NCBI GenBank assembly: GCA_963995505.1 | Contig: OZ023196.1 | Coordinates: 10,475,106 to 10,539,105, forward strand | Direction: 5' to 3' | DNA: 64,000 nucleotides | Source of the DNA: Hypericum androsaemum | Taxonomy: Eukaryota > Streptophyta > Magnoliopsida > Malpighiales > Hypericaceae | Shown: piece after piece, positions 36,985 to 47,945 of the stretch | Numbering within the stretch: the first letter of the stretch is position 1 | Layout: each line of letters opens with the position of its first letter | The notes under the pieces: generated by a model | Told to the model about the DNA's origin: nothing | Database searches by the model: none | The model's input: the letters and a program-made list of their open reading frames with translations, nothing else | Position numbers and translations under genes: made by a program

Positions 36985-38013
36985 ATGGGTGATAGTAAAT
37001 CTCCCGTGGAGAAGTTCGATGGGGTGGACTATGGGTATTGGAAGATGCAAATCGAGGACTACTTGTACGGTAGAGATTTACACCTCTCACTTGAGGAGAA
37101 GAAGCCCGATGACTTGGATGAAAAAGAATGGGCGTTGTTGGATAGGAAAGCGATGAGTGTGATTCGCTTGTCCTTGACCAAAAACGTGGCCTTGCATACG
37201 GTGAAGGCAAAGTCAACTACGGAGTTGTTGAAGATATTGTCCGAGATGTACGAAAAACCCTCGGCAGCCAACAAGGTTCACTTGATGAGGAAGCTCTTCA
37301 ACCTTAGGATGGCAGAGAGTACTTCGGTGTCGGTACACCTCCACGAGTTCAATGCGACCATTACTTCTTTGAGCTCGGTGAAGATTGACTTCGACGATAA
37401 GGTACAAGCCCTAATTTTGCTAAGTTCTTTACCCGATAGTTGGAGTGGCACGGTCACGGTGGTGAGTGCCTCGGCGGGCAAGGTGGTACTCAAGTTGGAT
37501 GAGGTAAGGGACTTGATTATGAGTGAGGAGATTCGTAGGAAGAAGGACCAGAGTAGGTCCAAGTCCAAATCGAAAGATGGTTCGAAGAGGGACATGAGTT
37601 CTATTAAATATTGGAATTGTGAGAAGTTTGGCCACTTTAGAGCCCATTGCAAGGCACCGAAGAAGGAGGACAAGTCGGTTAATGCAATAGTGGAGGATCA
37701 CGGAGATGCGTTGATCTTAAGTGTTAGTAGTCTATTGGAGACTTGGGTATTGGATTCGGGTGCATCGTTCTACTCTTGTAGTGATAAGGGGATGATGGAA
37801 ACGTATACCCCGGGAGAATTTGGCAAGGTTTATCTTGCGAATGATAAAACCTTACAAATTGTGGGTAAAAGAGATGTGAGAATCAATACTCTTAATGGAT
37901 CGTTGTTGTTGTTGAAGGGTGTGAGGCATATTCCCGGGTTGAGGAGGAATTTGCTTTCCGTGGGACAACTTAATGATGAGGGGTATGATGTGACCTTTGG
38001 TTATCGAATATAG
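36985..38013 (+). pseudogene. Copia gag and protease, ended by a stop
   Basis: From the ATG at 36985 the frame gives a Copia gag (VEKFDGVDYGYWKMQIEDYL; later LMRKLFNLRMAE). The zinc knuckle reads YWNCEKFGHFRAHC: the first cysteine of CxxCx4Hx4C is a tyrosine, so zinc binding is probably lost. The protease active site is WVLDSGAS. The integrase zinc region should follow, but a TAG at 38011 closes the frame. Confidence 0.88.
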
Positions 38014-39160
38014 AAGATCATCAAGGGTGCTAGGGTGGTGGCTCGTGGTGAGAAAGAAGGTACGTTGTACATGACAAAGAACACTCATGATAGCATTGAT
38101 CTTGTGAGAGCAACGAATGATGCGGAGTTATGGCATAGTAGGCTAGGCCACATGAGTGAGAAAGGGATGCGGGTGTTATATTCAAAGGGGAAGCTACCGG
38201 GTCTAAAGACCGTAGGTGTGGGTCTTTGTGAAGACTGTGTATTTGGGAAGCAGAAGAGGGTGAGCTTCTCAAGAGTTGGCAGGCCCCTATGGCAAAGAAG
38301 CTTGAATTGGTCCATAGTGATTTGTGGGGACCGGCACCGGTGGCATCCGTGGGTGGTTCTTTGTATTACACGACTTTCATAGATGACTCTACAAGGAAGG
38401 TGTAGGTCTATTTCCTAAAGTATAAATTGGATGCCTTTAATGCCTTCAAGAAGTGGAAGGCTCTTGTGGAGAACGAGACGAATCTCAAGGTGAAGTGCTT
38501 GAGGTCCGACAATGGTGGTGAGTACGAGCTTCAAGAGTTTAAGGACTTTTGTGCGGAGTATAGGATTCGCATGGAAAAGATGGTAGCTGAGACCCCCCAG
38601 TAAAATGGCATAGCTGAGAAGATGAACCGAACACTAAATGAGAGAGCAAGGGCCATGAGGTTGAAGAGTGGCCTCCCAAAGATGTTTTGGGCGGATGCTG
38701 TAAACACTGCATCATTCTTGATTAACAGAGGGCCATCAACTTCTTTGGGGAATGAAATACCGGGGGAGGTGTGGAGTGGCAAGGAGGTTGATCTGACTTT
38801 CTTACGAGTGTTTAGTTGTATTTCCTATGTACTTGTGGATGCAGGTGATAGGAGCATGCTTGATGTAAAGTCCAAGAAGTGCACATTCATTAGATATGGA
38901 GGAGATGAGTTCGAGTTTCGCTTTTGGGATGAGAATAACCGAAAGGTTGTGAGGAGCCAGGATGTCATATTTAATGAGAAGGTGATGTACAAGGACAGGG
39001 GGAGTCTAGCTGATGAAGTGGGTCCTAGCAGTGAGGTGGTCAAGTTAGACATCTCAAACTCGGGTGGGAGCAGGGTACTTGATGGCCAAGAGGCCGAGAT
39101 GGAGATGGAGCCAAGATCACCATTGGCAATGGTTCCATTGAGGAGGTCCACTAGACACCG
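38014..39160 (+). pseudogene. Copia integrase region, broken
   Basis: The HHCC-type zinc region is visible as LWHSRLGHMSEKGM with CEDCVFGKQKR. A frameshift follows near 38280 in a run of C. The catalytic core appears as HSDLWGP, FIDDSTRK, SDNGGEY and NGIAEKMNRTLNERAR, interrupted by TAG at 38403 and TAA at 38601. The C-terminal part runs to about 39160. Confidence 0.85.
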
Positions 39161-40769
39161 TGGATCTCAGGATAGATATTCACCAGCAAATTTCTATCTC
39201 TTATTGACCGATGGAGGAGAACCCGAAGATTTTGCAGAAGCTCAAGAAAGTGAGCAAGTGAACAAGTGGAAACTTGCCATGGATGATGAGATGGAGTCCT
39301 TGAGGAGCAATGAGATATGGGAGTTAGTTCAACTTCCCAAAGGCAAGAAAGCACTGCAAAACAAGTGGGTCTATAGAGTAAAAAAGAGGCAGATGGCACC
39401 GAACGTTACAAAGCAAGACTAGTTGTAAAGAAATTTCAGCAAAAGTATGGTATTGACTTCACTGACATCTTCAATCCTGTTGTGAAGATGACCACCATCC
39501 GGATGGTACTGAGTATGGTGGCTGCTGAAGAACTATTGCTAGAGCAAATGGATGTGAAGACGGCATTTCTCCATGGTGATCTAGAGGAGGAAATCTACAT
39601 GGAGCAACCAGAGGGGTTCTTGCAAAGTGACAGTAAGCTTGTGTGCAGGCTGAGGAAGAGCTTGTACGGGTTGAAGCAAGCTCCAAGACAATGGTACAAG
39701 AAGTTTGATGGATTCATTCGCGAGATTGAGTTTGCTCGTTGTGGGGCGGATCATTGTTGCTATGTGAAGAGTTTGGACAATGGCTATATCATCCTCTTGC
39801 TTTATGTTGATGACATGTTGATAGCAGGCACCAGTGCAAGTGAGGTGAGCAAGATGAAGAAGCAATTGTCCGAAAGGTTTGCCACGAAGGACCTGGATGA
39901 GGCTAAGCAAATCCTTGTGATGAGGATTGAGAGAGATAGAGCTAAAGGAAAGCTATTTTTCTCACAAGCTAAGTATATTGAGAAGGTGCTGGAGAGGTTC
40001 AGTATGCAATATGCCAACTCCAAGTTGACTCTTTTAGCTAGACACTTCAAATTGTCCAAGAAAGACTCGCCTAAGACTAAGGCGGAGGAGGCTAAAATGG
40101 AGAAGACTTCCTATGCATTGGCGGTGGGGTAGCTTGATGTATGTTATGATTTGCACGAGGTCAGACATAGCACATGCGGTGGGAGTAGTGAGTAAGTTCA
40201 TGAGCAATCCAGGTGAGCAGCATTGGGTCACAGTGAAATGGATCCTTGGCTACTTAAGAGGTACCACTGAGAAGTGTCTTTGTTTTGATGGCAAAGATGT
40301 GAAGCTCCTAGGCTATTGTGATGCGGACTTGGGGTCCAATGACCATGATGAAAAGAGGAGCACAAGTGGTTATGTCTTTACGCTGGGAGGGACATCGATA
40401 TCTTGGGCCTCGAGGTTGTAAAAGGTGGTGGCTTTGTCAACCGCGGAAAGTGAGTACGTGACTATGACGGAAGCAAGTAAAGAGGTGGTATGGTTGCAAA
40501 GTTTCTTGGGGGAGTTGGGGAAGGAGCAAAGTGAGAGTGTGCTCTACAGTGATAGCCAAAGTGCGATACACTTGACAAAGAATCCCGCCTTCCACTCGAG
40601 GACAAAGCACATTGAGTTGAAGTATCACTACATACGTGATCTCTTGAAAAGGAACATCTTAAGGCTTGAAAAGATTGACAGAAAAGTGAATCCCGTTGAC
40701 ATGTTGACCAAGGTGGTTACCTTGGAGAAGCTGAGGCTAAACATGGCCTCAGCAGGTCTAGTGAACTGA
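39161..40769 (+). pseudogene. Copia reverse transcriptase and RNase H, broken
   Basis: The polymerase begins near WKLAMDDEMESL. It is frameshifted near 39383 (A-rich run) and continues with EQMDVKTAFLHGDLEEEIYM and the catalytic YVDD at 39803-39814. A one-base insertion in GGGG near 40128 shifts it again. RNase H follows (TRSDIAHAVGVVSKFMSNPG; LGYCDADLGSN; ALSTAESEYV; HIELKYHYIRD) with a TAA at 40422. The natural end is the TGA after LVN at 40767. Confidence 0.88.
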
Positions 40770-40849
40770 GAAGAGACCCTGCGTACCAAGTGGTGTATGA
40801 GTGAAAAGGGGGTTATCAAGTGAACGGTGGCAAGAGTTGAGCTCAGTTT

Positions 40850-40862
40850 CCAGGTAGGAGAT
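40850..40862 (+). other. Copia polypurine tract
   Basis: CAGGTAGGAGAT directly precedes the 3' LTR. Its purine run is the expected plus-strand primer, broken by one T. Confidence 0.6.
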
Positions 40863-41439
40863 TGTTGGGTATGGAGCCTGAGATGAGTGGTGGTCTTCGA
40901 TCAAGCTCGAGAGGCGAGAACACTGGTGCACTCGTTATGGGATCGACCTGGTGAGAAGCTGGTGCACCTGGCGGGTGTCAGCCAACTAGCGAGCGCTAGT
41001 TGGAACTTGCGGCCGCAAGCCAACTAGCAGTCGCTAGTACTGAGTTCCAGGAGAATCTGCGAGCGGTCGCCAGTTGGGCCGGGAAAAGCTGCTGCCGTTT
41101 GAAAAAAATACCCCTCCTTGTCCAATCTTTTTCCTAAAGTTGGAGCCACTATATAAACTCATCTTGTACTCATTTATTGTTGTTCCAAAAAGCAAGGAGA
41201 GATAGAAACCCTAGAAGAGTGTTGGGTGCCAAAGAGTGGCATTTTCTTATAAAGAGCAAGTGAAGCTCAAGTGCGAGATTAGTGGAAATCTTCCTGGCTT
41301 GGTACGCCCCCGGACGTAGACGTTTGCGTCGAACCGGGTGAACAAATCCTTGTCTCTTGTGTGTTCTTTCATTTGTTCTTCTTGCGATTTCGTGGTTTGC
41401 TTGCTCTTGTTGGATTGCGTTGGGTCCGTTGGCTTAACA
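40863..41439 (+). repeat. Copia element 3' LTR (577 bp)
   Basis: Begins TGTTGGGTATGG and ends GGCTTAACA. Relative to the 5' LTR it has lost about 30 bp between two short repeats in the palindrome cluster and differs in a block around 40905-40955. About one base in fifteen or fewer differs elsewhere. Confidence 0.92.
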
Positions 41440-41444
41440 TTAAA
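41440..41444 (+). repeat. Target duplication TTAAA, right
   Basis: Exact copy of 36298-36302. Confidence 0.85.
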
Positions 41445-41940
41445 AAGTGACAAAATTCTTATAACAAGTATTTAACATTTTACATTTGGTAAATGTGGTT
41501 TTATTTGCCTAAAACATGCACTATTACTTGTAAAGAAATGTCAAACCAGCTAAAAACGCAAATTCTAATTTAGAAATCTAATAACGTAAATTATTTTTTA
41601 TGCTTTCTAAAAATGTCAATTTCCAAAGAACAAGTGACAACAAGTACTCTTTCCAAATAAGTATAACTATCCAAAAACACAAAGCGTTTTTTCTGAATAA
41701 ACAAAAAAAAATCGCAAACAGAGAAAATGGGGAAATAAAGGAGAGGAAAAAACGGGGAAGGGACACTAACAAGCAGAAGAAGAAAATCATCCTTTTTTTT
41801 CCCTTCTGTAAATCTCTCCTTTCTCTACAAATTCTTTCGAGGAAAAAATATATTTTATTTCCCTTGTTTCGCCATTATATTTGTTTATTCAAACACCGAT
41901 ATTAACAAAATAAATAATAATTAATTATTTGGGTTCGGAG
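41445..41940. promoter_or_regulatory. Proximal promoter region of the PUF gene
   Basis: AT-rich sequence between the Copia 3' LTR and the first likely non-coding exon. I cannot identify individual elements with confidence. Confidence 0.35.
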
Positions 41941-42079
41941 AAATCTACTCCCGGTGGCCGCCTTTAATCTTAGGTCCAGGTCAGTTTTTTCATTCTCCGG
42001 ATTCAATTCTTCCTCGATGTACTGCATTTCTGTTTGTTATTTTAATTTAAATCACCATTATTAAATTAATTTTTTACAG

Positions 42080-42136
42080 GAATTCCCGCCATTTTCTCTG
42101 ATCCAAGGCGTAATGCAGCGTTTCGGGTGAAAAAGG
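42080..42136 (+). promoter_or_regulatory. PUF gene 5' UTR exon with a 5-codon upstream ORF
   Basis: The exon is bounded by an acceptor (TTTTTACAG) and a donor (AAAAAG before GTACAA). An earlier non-coding exon probably ends at about 41981 (GGTCCAG before GTCAG). Inside, ATGCAGCGTTTCGGGTGA (42113-42130) is a complete upstream ORF of five codons. Confidence 0.55.
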
Positions 42137-42368
42137 TACAAAAGCTTCAAATATATTTAAAAAATTCATCCTTCTTGATCGCCTTATATATTGAATTCAC
42201 CAGATTCTCAGAAATCAAACAATTTTTTTAATCAATGAAACTTCTCTTTTTTTTGTTGCTAAATTTAGTAACTTTTAGCCAATTTTTTTAATCATTGATT
42301 TGAGTTTGAGGAGATGATTCTATTTAGTTCTGTGTTTTTTGTTTTGTTTTGTTTTGTTTTGTGTAGAT

Positions 42369-45300
42369 ATGTTAGGAGGCAATGGGAATGTTGAGGGTGG
42401 TTTGGAAGCAGAGGTGTTGATTGATCAAGAAAGGGATTCCAATGGTAGGGGTGGCACTGCTCCTCCCACGTCGGACGGATCGCCGGCCGCTCCGCCTAGG
42501 AACTCGAATGCCGGTGGGGCTGTCAATGTAGGCCTTGGCGAGGATGAGTTACGATCCCATCCCGCCTATCTCGCAAACTATGGCTCTCGTGAGAGTGGGA
42601 ATCCCACGTTGCAGCAGAAGTTCTTGTCTCGGGAGGATTGGCTTCGCGCGCAACGGATGCAAGTCGGTAGCAGTGGCGAAAGCAGTGGCAGCACGGTTTC
42701 TAGAGGTTGTTCATCGCTGATGGCGCCACCGGGGTTTGCTCCGCGAAATGTAGAGAAAGATACTTCCAGATTGAGGTGTGTCAATGGAAGTTACCAGTCA
42801 GAGTGTTCGTCGCCGGAGTTCACTAATCGGGGGCCAGATAATGGCGCTCGAAAGCAGGCTTCTAGGCTCGGTGGAAGGAGAAAGAGTTTTGCAGACATTC
42901 TGCAGGTGATGGTCGTCCTGTACTACGTTTCAATGTATCAGGATTGCAAACGATCGTATCGTGAATATTTGTTGAATTTATCTATGGTTGTCGTGCATGT
43001 ATTCGAACATTGCAGACTGATAATGCATTTTGTAGGTCGGACTTGATCGGCCTCCATCCCAGTGCTTGCCACGGCCAGCGAGTTATAACGCCTTCGCTGA
43101 TATTCCGAAGACGAGTCCAACACCTTCAAATGGTAATGAATTATGCAATGCCGTGGAACCCTTGGAGTGCTTATCTCCGGGGACAGCTTCCCCTGGCTTC
43201 TTACGAAGCATTGGCAGTTCTGGTTCTCATGCTTTTTCCTCTGCAACACCTGATATCCGTCTAGTTGGTGTTCCGTCTTGCTCCGGCTTTCCAGTAGTTG
43301 TGAACGGTCAGGTCGAAAAGAAAGTTGGTCTTCGCAGAAGTATGCAAAATGGGCGTTCGTCAAGCACGACAGCGCTAGATGAACTTGCTGCAACACTATC
43401 TGGTTTACGGATAGCGGAAAATGCGAAATTAGATCACGATAACGCCACGCAAGCTAAGCTTCTTTCTTATCTTGACAACCATCCAGATCTTGTGTGTAAC
43501 ATGGCTGAGATTCTGAGTAATAGCCTGCAGCAGTCGATCACAAACAAATCCGCGCTCGATAATCTCTTATATCTATATGCTGATTTGCTGGAGGAAGATG
43601 GTGTTCATCAAAACCTTAATACTTTAGAAGCCATTTCCTTCGGGGAAGGTCGTCTTCCCAGGAAATCAGCTTCTTATGCAAATTTGCAGTCAAAAGGGCA
43701 GACCTTTGGCCTCGGGAACTCGGATCAATTTCCAGACCAACAAGCTAGTACTTCAAGTGTTAATTACATAGGCCAAATGCCTCGTTCTCACTCATTCAAT
43801 CAGAGGTTCTATTCAGTTATGGATTCATACTCAGGAACAACTTCTGATCATGTAGCACAGGCTGCAGCTAATTCGTGTTTAGGCCAGAGCGGAGACGTGG
43901 AAGCTATTCGGAAAGCGTACTTAAAGGTTTTACTTGCACAACAGAGACAACTCCGCGAGCTCTCTCTCTTAGAAGAGGGTCATCTTGGAAATGAATCATA
44001 TGGTCTTGACTTGAAATCTCTGAGGAACTCATTAGCAAGTTCCATTGGCTTTCAGAATGGGCAGCTTTTTTCTTCCAATGCAAGAAATTCTGGGGGAACA
44101 TCTTCTAGGGCATGGCAGTTCAATGTGCAAAAGAGAAAGATGTCATCATTGTTAGATGAATTCAAGACCAACAAAGCCAGGTCCTTCGAACTCTCGGATA
44201 TTGTTGATCATGTTGTTGAATTCAGGTAGTCTCAAATGCTCGGTTCCGTTATTTATCCTTTGAGAAGCTTTTGGAGTTTTTAATCAGATATCTTGTTGCC
44301 AAAAAATGCAGCATGGATCAGTATGGAAGTAGGTTCATTCAGCAGAAACTAGAAACTGCTGCTGTCAGTGAAAAGGAGAAGATATTTCCCGAGATCATAC
44401 CCCAAGCTCGGACCTTGATGACCGATGTGTTCGGAAATTATGTCATACAAAAAGTATGTTTCTCCACTACATGTCACCTTCACATCCTCCCCTGGTTTGA
44501 TTTCTTGAATGTCAAACCATCCCATTCTTGATGCAGGTTTTTGAGCATGGCACACCTACTCAAAGAGAAGAGCTAGTAAGCCAACTTACTGGTCATGTTT
44601 TGCCTCTCAGTCTTCAAATGTATGGATGCAGAGTCATACAGAAGGTGCGTCCCGATCCCATTAGCACGTAAATCGCATTGGCAAACATGTGCATCCCTTC
44701 TTGTTACTGGAATTTCGATTTGTAGGCATTGGAGGTGGTGGATGTGGATAAGCAGGCAAGCATTGTGGCAGAGCTTGATGGTTCGGTCATGAAATGTGTC
44801 CGAGATCAGAATGGTAACCATGTGATCCAGAAGTGCATCAAGTGCATCCCCGGAGATCGAATCGAGTTCATCATCTCAGCTTTCTATGGACAAGTTCTTC
44901 CGCTTTCCACCCATCCTTATGGCTGTCGTGTGGTTCAGGTTAGAATCATGTGGATTTGACAATTGAGCTGGAGTCAATCAGACTTCTTTATTTTACTAGT
45001 TTCTCTTGTTCTTGTTCTGTTCTTTACAGAGGATCCTGGAACACTGCAAGGACGCACATATTCATCAGGTCTTTATGGATGAAATCATGGAATCGGCGTG
45101 CACGCTGGCAGAAGATCAGTACGGAAATTATGTAATACAGGTATCGGGATTAAGAACCTGCATTCATATTCGGTATATTCTCCTGGTAATCAGATCCTCT
45201 GTAGCATAATGATATTGTGTTTTCCTCTGCAGCATGTCCTTGAACATGGGAAACCCCAGGAAAAGTCTGCAGTCATCAGAAAGCTTGCTGGACAGATTGT

Positions 45301-45902
45301 GAAGATGAGTCAGCAGAAGTTCGCGTCGAATGTCGTTGAGAAGTGCTTGACTAATGGTGGCCCTGAAGAGCGTCAAATCTTGGTCAATGAAATGCTTGGT
45401 TCCACAGATGAGAACGAGCCATTGCAGGTAGTTTTAGCCCTTATTTGCCCCCACATTAAACTGCAGTGTGGTGGGTGATACTTTGAAGCTGCAACAACGC
45501 ATAAATATAACATAAATCGAACAAACATGCCTTGGTAGGAAATTTCGCAATGAGATTTCCGTACTAATATTGAAGTCAAACAAGCTGTTGTCTGTTTATG
45601 ATCTCAGGTGATGATGAAAGACCCTTTCGGAAACTACGTCGTGCAGAAGGTCCTCGAGACCTGCAGTGATCAGAGTAGGGAGTTGATTCTTTCTCGTATC
45701 AAGGTTCATTTGAGTGCCTTGAAGAAGTTCACTTACGGTAAACATATTGTTGCGCGTGTCGAGAAGCTCATAACAACTGGAGGTAAGGAAAATGCCAATG
45801 CCACAAGACATCTGCTATTCAATTCCAATGATTTGGTCGCTAGCACTAAGCTCAATAAGTTTCCCGTCATTTGCAGAGAGACGCATGGGATCGTCATCTT
45901 AA
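42369..45902 (+). CDS. Pumilio homolog (PUF-family RNA-binding protein)
   Basis: PUF proteins bind UGUA-containing motifs in 3' UTRs and repress or destabilise the mRNA in the cytoplasm. Coding exons are 42369-42905, 43036-44225, 44312-44453, 44537-44644, 44726-44938, 45030-45140, 45233-45427, 45608-45782 and 45877-45902, all GT-AG with matching phase, giving 898 residues. The N-terminal half is low-complexity, with [14 protein letters not shown] and RKSFADILQ blocks. The PUF domain (about 560-890) has eight repeats with recognition cores SRFIQ (582), NYVIQ (618), CRVIQ (654), NHVIQ (690), CRVVQ (726), NYVIQ (763), SNVVE (799) and NYVVQ (841). This is the canonical set for UGUANAUA. The last exon replaces read-through sequence with the short tail GERRMGSSS. 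It belongs with the Arabidopsis APUM1-6 group; the exact member is uncertain. Confidence 0.95.
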
Positions 45903-46314
45903 TCCATCCTTATAGTCACTAACACTCCAGGCAGTTTGTTCTTTGCTGCAACTGAAGTACATACCCGAAGATGCTACATTTCCTGTATAGTTTTCCTTGG
46001 AAGATGATATCATAAGTTATCATCCCATTTCCTCTAGGAAAGAATAAGCTGTAAATACACGCGCATTAGCAGTTTCGGAACAAGGTTATTTTTGTGTAAA
46101 TACTCACAATTTAATCTCCTAATAAAAGCCGGTATTGAAGGTAAAAATCTAGGAAATAACAGTAAGCTTTAGTTGTTCTTGTCCTAACCATGTTAGTTTC
46201 TCCTGACGCACTATGCTTGAACCTGACAAAAGCAAGCAAACGCCAACTTACAATAACTCAGTTTGGTCGGAGCTGCTGACAACAAGAAGCATAACCATTC
46301 CAGTTCATCCTAGT
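45903..46314. terminator. Shared 3' region of the PUF and PORR genes
   Basis: The two stop codons are 412 bp apart and converge. AATAAA at about 46119 on the plus strand could serve as the PUF polyadenylation signal. No clear signal is visible for the minus-strand gene. Confidence 0.45.
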
Positions 46315-47478
46315 TCAAGTCTCGGCATTTGCCGCGGTCACTTCCATATCCAAGTTTCGGGGCACAGCGATCTGATGCTTCATCCTCTTCCTCTTCCTAT
46401 TTAAGGTCACCTCTGATTCCAGCATCAGATCAACATACTTCTTCCTGACTTGAAGCATGGGATGCCTTTCTATAACCGACTCGTCTTGATAACCCTCCTT
46501 AAGAATTGCGGTGCAAGTGCCATTCCGGAAGGACAAGTAGAACACATGAGGATGCCTTTCGAATGCCCTGTGCATCTTCTGAGGCAAACCGAAGTACTTC
46601 TTCAGGCACAGAAGCTTCCTCCGCTGCGCGGAATGGTCAACAAACAGACACAACAGCTCGTGAAGAAACCCGACAACTCGTTTATCCGCAACATCACTGT
46701 TGGTATCCAAATGGAACCAGTCCTGGTAGGGTGATACATAAGGAAGCTTCTGGAACTCCTCAAGCCAATCACCAATCTTCCTTCTCAGCCTCAAACCCTT
46801 TGAAGGGAAAAGAGGAAACCCAATTGGCTCCATCGGATCCCCAATATAAACACCTTTCTTCATCGCATTCTTCTGCAGAACAGACCACACCTTCTCCTCA
46901 CTCTCAACTCCTAAACCCTTCAACCCATCATCCAACTCGACAACCTTAAAAAACCCACCAAACCTCGTACCAACCTGGTCCAAAAAACCCTCATCCAAAC
47001 CCAGATACCATAACATCCCCTTCACAATCTTAAACGGCAAGACTCGATCTTTACTCATCAAGATGAGCTTTTTCAGCCTCAGGGCCAACTCATCTCCACA
47101 CTCCTCAAACACCCTCCTCTCTTCTTCATCAACTCTGATGGCTTCCTGGGTCAGCCTAAACCATGGGAGACCGAACTGGGGACCCACAAACTCCTCGAAG
47201 ATTGATGGGTACTGCCTCATGAACCTGGCCACCTTGATCTTGACCCCAAACTCCAGCCCTCTCTTGGAGACCTCGGAGATTGGGATGCACCCATTTGGGT
47301 TCTGGGCGATGACGTTCTTCAACGAAACGATGCGTTTTAGCTCAGCGGACTTGTGTATGTGCTCTAACGAGTCGAAGAAACGGTCTTTCTTCCATTTCAT
47401 GTACACGTTCACATAGCTCCGGGCCAAGGAAGGAAGCCAGGGTTTTACGGTGTTAGCGTTCAAGTACCTCATTAACAT
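46315..47478 (-). CDS. PORR-domain organellar RNA-splicing factor (WTF9-like)
   Basis: This single-exon gene encodes 387 residues from the ATG at 47478. PORR proteins are land-plant RNA-binding factors that promote group II intron splicing in chloroplasts or mitochondria. The N-terminus (MLMRYLNANTVKPWLPSLAR) is basic and acid-poor, like a targeting peptide. The PORR domain follows from about residue 30: KWKKDRFFDSLEHI, VARFMRQYPSIFEEF, RFGGFFKVV, DWLEEFQKLPYVSPY, KRVVGFLHELL, and LPQKMHRAFERHPHVFYLS. A basic tail (NRKRKRMKHQ) ends it. It resembles WTF9, a mitochondrial factor for cytochrome-c-maturation and ribosomal-protein introns, more than other paralogs, but this is a memory-based call. 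It converges on the PUF gene. Confidence 0.88.
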   Translation of the reverse strand: MLMRYLNANTVKPWLPSLARSYVNVYMKWKKDRFFDSLEHIHKSAELKRIVSLKNVIAQNPNGCIPISEVSKRGLEFGVKIKVARFMRQYPSIFEEFVGPQFGLPWFRLTQEAIRVDEEERRVFEECGDELALRLKKLILMSKDRVLPFKIVKGMLWYLGLDEGFLDQVGTRFGGFFKVVELDDGLKGLGVESEEKVWSVLQKNAMKKGVYIGDPMEPIGFPLFPSKGLRLRRKIGDWLEEFQKLPYVSPYQDWFHLDTNSDVADKRVVGFLHELLCLFVDHSAQRRKLLCLKKYFGLPQKMHRAFERHPHVFYLSFRNGTCTAILKEGYQDESVIERHPMLQVRKKYVDLMLESEVTLNRKRKRMKHQIAVPRNLDMEVTAANAET

Positions 47479-47945
47479 CCAACCAAACCAGCTTAGGTTT
47501 TTTTTTTTTCCCCGGACGAAACCATTTTGTATACTGCTATTAGTCTACAAATAATTCAGATTCTCGCGGGTTAGATTGGGTGTTGTCGGGGTTATGCTAA
47601 CTAATATTAACAAAACGATCAGCACACTCTTCTATGAAAGAAGCGTGTTTTGTCCAGTTATGATATTTTTATAACAATGGTACCAATGAAATCCCTAACA
47701 ACAAAAAATGAGATCTAGGTTTTCGATAATTTCAACTCAATACTCTAAAATAACTTTTTATCAACCTTTATTTTGAAAATCTCTGTTAAAACTGAAAAAC
47801 CATTTCTAATATTGTATTAGTAAAACTTAAAATAAGACCTATCCAAATTCTCTCATGATAAAATGATTTTGGGGTTAGTGTTTCGTGCCTTTTAGGTAGT
47901 ACCGTCCATGTAATTTTGGTGGTTCGATCAATTGATTTTCGGTTA
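47479..47945. other. Upstream region of the PORR gene
   Basis: A run of 11 T on the plus strand lies just before the start codon. The rest is AT-rich with no other feature. Confidence 0.4.

Larger units (their letters stand above)
36303..41439 (+). mobile_element. Ty1/Copia LTR retrotransposon, degenerate (5137 bp)
   Basis: The order is LTR, primer site, gag, protease, integrase, reverse transcriptase, RNase H, purine tract, LTR, which is the Copia order. A 5-bp duplication TTAAA flanks it. At least four in-frame stops (38011, 38403, 38601, 40422) and three frameshifts (about 38280, 39383 and 40128) disable it. It ends about 930 bp upstream of the PUF start codon, inside what may be that gene's promoter region. 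Confidence 0.93.

Noticed and set aside
45783..45922. Read-through C-terminus of the PUF protein
   Set aside because: A good donor at 45783 and acceptor at 45876 give the GERRMG-type tail expected for the family; the read-through is intron.
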